A stretch of 64,000 bases of DNA from Streptomyces sp. NWU339 (lineage in GTDB: Bacteria; Actinomycetota; Actinomycetes; Streptomycetales; Streptomycetaceae): contig NZ_QFRK01000025.1 in the NCBI RefSeq assembly GCF_003143855.1, positions 12,940 to 76,939 of the forward strand, given 5' to 3'. Within the stretch, counting starts at the first letter, position 1. Every line of letters starts with the position of its first letter. A program made the translations under genes and the position numbers. Under the pieces are notes generated by a model that was not told the DNA's origin, did not search any database, and saw only the letters and a list, made by a program, of their open reading frames with translations. Shown one piece after another: positions 60,905 to 64,000 of the stretch.

Positions 60905-62024
60905 GCGGTGCTTCCCGGGGCCTGGGCAGGACGTTCCTGACGTAGTCCTCGACCGCCGTGTCGAGACCGATGTCGTGCTGGGCCCGCTCGGACAGGTACC
61001 AGCGGTGCTCGAGGAGTTCGTGGTGGATCTCCGTCTGGTCCATCGCGCCGCGCAGTTCGGGCGGCACGGCGCGCACGGCCGGGCGGAACACCTCCCGCAC
61101 CCAGCGGTGGGCGAGGGCCTCGGGGCGGGCGCCCGGGGGCTGCCCGGCACCGGTGCCCGTGCGCCGCCGCGAGGCGCCGCCGCGGCCCTCTGGGACGAAG
61201 TCCTCCTGGGTGGCCATCCAGCTCTCCAGGTCGTTCAGCAGCCGCCCGGCCTGGTTCTCCTCGGTGTCGAGCCCGGTCAGGCGCAGCAGTTGGCGCTGGT
61301 GGTGCCCGGCGTCGACGACCTTCGGCACGAAGGTGACCGTGTCGCCGGTGGAGGCGTGCTCGATCTGCATCTCGGCGACGTCGAAGCCCAGCTCGTTCAG
61401 CCGGCGGATCCGGCGCTCGATGTGGTGGTACTCGTCCGCCGGGTGGACGGAGGTGCGGGTCAGTTCCCGCCGGAGGCCCCGGTAGCGGGCGCAGATCACC
61501 GGTCCCGGCGTCCACCGGACAGGCGGCGTAGGCGCCCGCGTCCCGCCGGAACAACGTGTTCGACAGCGAGCAGTCGCCCCAGGCGAACCCGGCGACGTGC
61601 AGGCGTACCAGCAGCACGGCGAGGGCCTCCATCAGCCGGTGCACGGTCACCGGGCGCAGCGTCGTCTCGAACATCGACCGGTACGGCATCGCCCCCCGAG
61701 ATGCCGCGTGACCAGGACGCTCTCCAGCGGCTCGCCGACCGTGTCGGTGCGGCCGGTGACCACGGCGAGCGGGTCCACCGCCGGAACGCCGATCCGGTCC
61801 AGGTCGCGCAGCAGTCGGTACTCGCGCGGCGCGGGTCGCTGGGCGAGTTCCTTGACGGCGATCACTTCGTCGTCGGCGCGGGCGTAAGGCACCACGTGCC
61901 GGGAGATGCCGCGCGGCAGCGGCACCAGATACTCCTCGGGCCACTCCTCGAGGGGCGGGTGCCAGGGCAGTTCCAGCAGGAGCGCGGGATGCTCCGGGTC
62001 GGTCGCACTGATCTGCAGGGCCAT
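60905..62024 (-). pseudogene. DUF4032 protein gene, broken by a frameshift and a deletion
   Basis: From ATG 62024: MALQISATDPEHPALLLELPWHPPLEEWPEEYL, then RHVVPYARADDEVIAVKELAQRP, and on to VLVTRHLGG, as in intact DUF4032 kinase-like proteins. At a six-C run (61692-61697) the frame shifts; the next frame gives MPYRSMFETTLRPVTVHRL, then FAWGDCSLSNTLFRRDAGAYA. Near 61500 a second break jumps from VDAGTG straight to CARYRGLRRELTRTS, losing about 44 residues. The C-terminal part (ERRIRRLNELGFDVAEMQIEH, HRWYLSERAQHDIGLDTAVEDYVRNVLP) then runs past its normal stop. The first break is a homopolymer and might be a sequencing error; the second is not. Confidence 0.8.
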
Positions 62025-62094
62025 GGCTCGGGTGCCCTCGTCTCAGGGGCGGCCGTCTCCCGGCGGTCGTCACACCGGTGACCGCCCCCTCAGC

Positions 62095-62871
62095 CTATTG
62101 CGCGCGCTCGCGGGCCAGCCGCGCCGCGTCCCGCAGGGACCCCTCGTGCGCGGGGCCGTGTCCGGGCAGCAGGAGGTCGCTCTCCAACTCGGCCAGGATG
62201 TCCAGCGAGGCGAGGGCGGTGGCCCGCTCGCGGTGGAACATGCCGGGCAGCAGTTGCGGTCCGCTCACCCGGGAGGTCGGGTGAGCGCTCACCAGGGCGT
62301 CGCCGGACACCACTGCCCCGGTGTCCGGGAGGTGGAAGGCACAGTGCCCGTCGGTGTGGCCGGGTGTGTGCACGGGGACCGGTCGGCCGGGCAGGTCGAG
62401 CGGGCGGGGCGGATCCGGCGCGTCGGACCGGGGTTCGGGCCGCGGGAACGGCTCGGGGGCGGTGACCGGAACGTGCGCCGTGCCGCCGGAGCGCAGCGCG
62501 TGCAGGGCCCAGGGCAGCACGCCCGGCCGCCAGCCGTTGCGCAGGATCTGCCCGACGGTCACCTGGTGCAGGAAGTCCCGGCGAACGTGCGGGACTTCGG
62601 CCTCATGGGCGTACACGGGGGTGCCGTACGTGGCCCGCAGGTACTCCGCGGAGCCCAGGTGGTCCGTGTGTGCGTGGGTGATCAGCACGGCCGCGACTGC
62701 CTCCGGTGCGCTGCCCACCTCCGCCAGGGACGCGAGGAGTCGCTCGCGGTCACCGGGGTAGCCGGTGTCGATCAGGGTGACGGCGTCCCCCTCCTGGAGG
62801 ATCACCCAGTTGGTGTTCGAGCCGTGCACCAGGTGGGTGCCGTCGGCCACGTGCCGCACATCTGCCCGCAT
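62095..62871 (-). CDS. Metallo-beta-lactamase-fold hydrolase
   Basis: 258 residues. The two-metal site is complete: ITHAHTDHLGSAEYL (HxHxDH), HTPGHTDGHCAF, SGDALVSAHP (bridging Asp) and LLPGHGPAHEG. This is the glyoxalase-II-like/hydrolase branch, not a drug-resistance enzyme. The extended loop WALHALRSGGTAHVPVTAPEPFPRPEPRSD is longer than usual. ATG 62871 has GCGGGGCGAT upstream, a weak site; a longer N-terminus to 62922 is possible. Confidence 0.87.
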   Translation of the reverse strand: MRADVRHVADGTHLVHGSNTNWVILQEGDAVTLIDTGYPGDRERLLASLAEVGSAPEAVAAVLITHAHTDHLGSAEYLRATYGTPVYAHEAEVPHVRRDFLHQVTVGQILRNGWRPGVLPWALHALRSGGTAHVPVTAPEPFPRPEPRSDAPDPPRPLDLPGRPVPVHTPGHTDGHCAFHLPDTGAVVSGDALVSAHPTSRVSGPQLLPGMFHRERATALASLDILAELESDLLLPGHGPAHEGSLRDAARLARERAQ

Positions 62872-62928
62872 GATCGCCCCGCGTTCTGCCGTCCTGGCGT
62901 CCTGTCTGGAGGTCACCAGCAAAGCAGA

Positions 62929-64000
62929 TCAGGACGCCGGCGGCCGGGTCGGACCCGGCCGTGTCGGAGCCGTCGTGGGGCGGGGCCGGGGCTGCGGGCG
63001 CATCCCGAAGAGAAAGCGCGTCAGCCGCGTTCTGCGCACCCCGTACTCGTACACGGCGAGGATGACGGCCAGTGAGGCGGCGACGATCACCACGTACTTG
63101 ACGGCCATCGGCGCGGACCAGCCGACCACGCCGTAGGCGAAGGCGACCACGACCGGCTGGTGCAGCACGTACAACGGCAGCGCGGCGAGCGCCAGATACC
63201 GGCCGTACCGACGGGCACCGGCGGTCGTGTCCGGTGCTCCCGAAGTCCCGTTCCGGGGCCGGTCCAGCAGGCCGAGGAGGGCCAGCACCCAGCACCAGCC
63301 CGCCGCCCCGAACGCCGCCCGGGTGAACAGCGCGAAAGGGGTCCATGCGGTGAAGGGGTCGTTCCCCGCGACGAATCCGGGCGCCGTCGCGGCGAACAGG
63401 AGCAGCCCGAGCACACCGGCCGAGACGACCGCGCGGCGCGTCAGGGCGCGGACGCGCTCGTCGTCGCCGAGCCCGAACCCGTACAGCAGGAACAGGAGAT
63501 ACGCCCAGCGGTTCCAGCCCGCGAAGCCCTCCTCCATGCCCAGCAGGGCGTTGACGGCGGCGAGCGGCAGCGCGGGCAGCAGGAGCAGCACCGGGTGGCG
63601 GCCCAGCGCGGGAACCATGTGCCCGGCGGCGGACGCCAGCGGTCCCGCGACCGGTGCGAGCAGCAGGCAGAAGGCGAGCAGCAGCACGACGAACCACAGG
63701 TGCCCGGTCTCGAAGTGGTCCCCCTCCAGGACGAAGGGAAAGTCGGCGAGGTCCGGACGGACCGTCAGGAAGCGTGGCCAGAACCGCCCGTACGGCTCGT
63801 CGTACCCGGGGTCGGCCGCGCGCAGCCGCAGCCACTGCGGGAGCGGACACAGGACGACGGTGCCGAAGACCAGCGGGACGCCGAGGCGCAGCAGGCGCTC
63901 CCGGGCGAACCCCGCGGCCCCCCGGCGGCGGATCGAGTGCCGGGCGCCGAGACCGGCGACGAGGAACAGCATGGGCATCGCCCACACCACGCCGAACCCG
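62929..64000 (-). CDS. Acyltransferase-3-family membrane protein, N-terminus cut by window edge
   Basis: At least 356 residues visible, open to the end of the window (the frame continues GFGVVWAMPMLFLVAGLGARHSIRRRGAAGFARERLLRLGVPL). It has about nine transmembrane helices and the acyltransferase-3 pattern; the first helix and catalytic His are in the missing part. Such proteins O-acylate surface or exported sugars, antibiotics or glucans (OpgC-like). The Pro/Arg-rich C-terminal tail (RPQPRPRPTTAPTRPGPTRPP) is unusual. The stop is 57 nt before the MBL gene start on the same strand. Confidence 0.85.
   Translation of the reverse strand, partial: GFGVVWAMPMLFLVAGLGARHSIRRRGAAGFARERLLRLGVPLVFGTVVLCPLPQWLRLRAADPGYDEPYGRFWPRFLTVRPDLADFPFVLEGDHFETGHLWFVVLLLAFCLLLAPVAGPLASAAGHMVPALGRHPVLLLLPALPLAAVNALLGMEEGFAGWNRWAYLLFLLYGFGLGDDERVRALTRRAVVSAGVLGLLLFAATAPGFVAGNDPFTAWTPFALFTRAAFGAAGWCWVLALLGLLDRPRNGTSGAPDTTAGARRYGRYLALAALPLYVLHQPVVVAFAYGVVGWSAPMAVKYVVIVAASLAVILAVYEYGVRRTRLTRFLFGMRPQPRPRPTTAPTRPGPTRPPAS

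Overview
The window is from a very GC-rich actinobacterium, almost certainly a Streptomyces. Third codon positions are close to saturated with G or C, GTG and TTG starts are common, and several families are typical of the genus: SsgA-like, DUF397, DUF6479, DUF6328, streptophobe, and the PopR/ClpP3/ClpP4 set. No rRNA, tRNA, CRISPR array or intact mobile element was seen. The genes at both edges (an M20 peptidase on the left, an acyltransferase on the right) are cut by the window.

Layout. 1-6.7 kb: end of an M20 peptidase, a DUF6479 membrane protein, a Cys-rich four-helix protein, a mhpD-like hydratase remnant, a Ser/Thr kinase with TPRs, and a phytoene-desaturase-like flavoprotein. 6.7-20.8 kb: exported beta-lactamase-fold hydrolase, AMP-ligase, LtaS-like membrane sulfatase, DUF397, a universal stress protein, a PGRP-type amidase, a phosphotransferase divergent from a TPR regulator, and a degenerate PAS-PP2C protein. 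21-27 kb: baeRF3-like protein, secreted S33 peptidase, nucleoside deaminase, GNAT, two small stress-type membrane proteins and a decayed TnpB-like transposase. 27-34.2 kb: GH19 chitinase with a DasR-type operator, PI-PLC-like enzyme, PNPOx-like protein, adenosine deaminase, DinB protein, and a LysR/aldo-keto reductase pair. 34.4-38 kb: a hypothetical protein, an FHA-ABC remnant, a streptophobe and two coupled PRC-barrel proteins. 38-41.7 kb: RsbW-like ATPase, SigB/SigF-type sigma factor, popR and clpP3-clpP4 with PopR sites. 41.8-49 kb: two VOC proteins, an APH remnant, a GDSL lipoprotein, RNase HI, aldo-keto reductase, DUF6328, SsgA-like and F420-type oxidoreductase. 49-55.8 kb: GntR regulator and a sulfur-scavenging operon behind a Cys-ended leader peptide. 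55.8-64 kb: pseudokinase, threonine-dehydratase-like enzyme, AIM24, UBP zinc finger, universal stress protein, broken DUF4032 gene, MBL hydrolase and acyltransferase.

How the genes work together. The clearest functional unit is the sulfonate/organosulfur operon (ABC transporter, flavin monooxygenase, OsmC protein, FMN reductase). It combines a divergent GntR regulator, a 20-bp palindrome and a predicted cysteine-sensing leader. The second is the PopR-ClpP3-ClpP4 backup protease: PopR ends in Ala-Ala, the operator is intact, and ClpP4 lacks the catalytic His. A stress-signalling theme (sigma factor with its own SigB-type promoter, RsbW-like ATPase, two universal stress proteins, PRC-barrels, GlsB-type protein) runs through the window. 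At least five genes are broken, four of them apparently by internal or terminal deletion. Starts were chosen by hand from ribosome-binding sites, TANNNT boxes placed for leaderless transcripts, and family N-termini.
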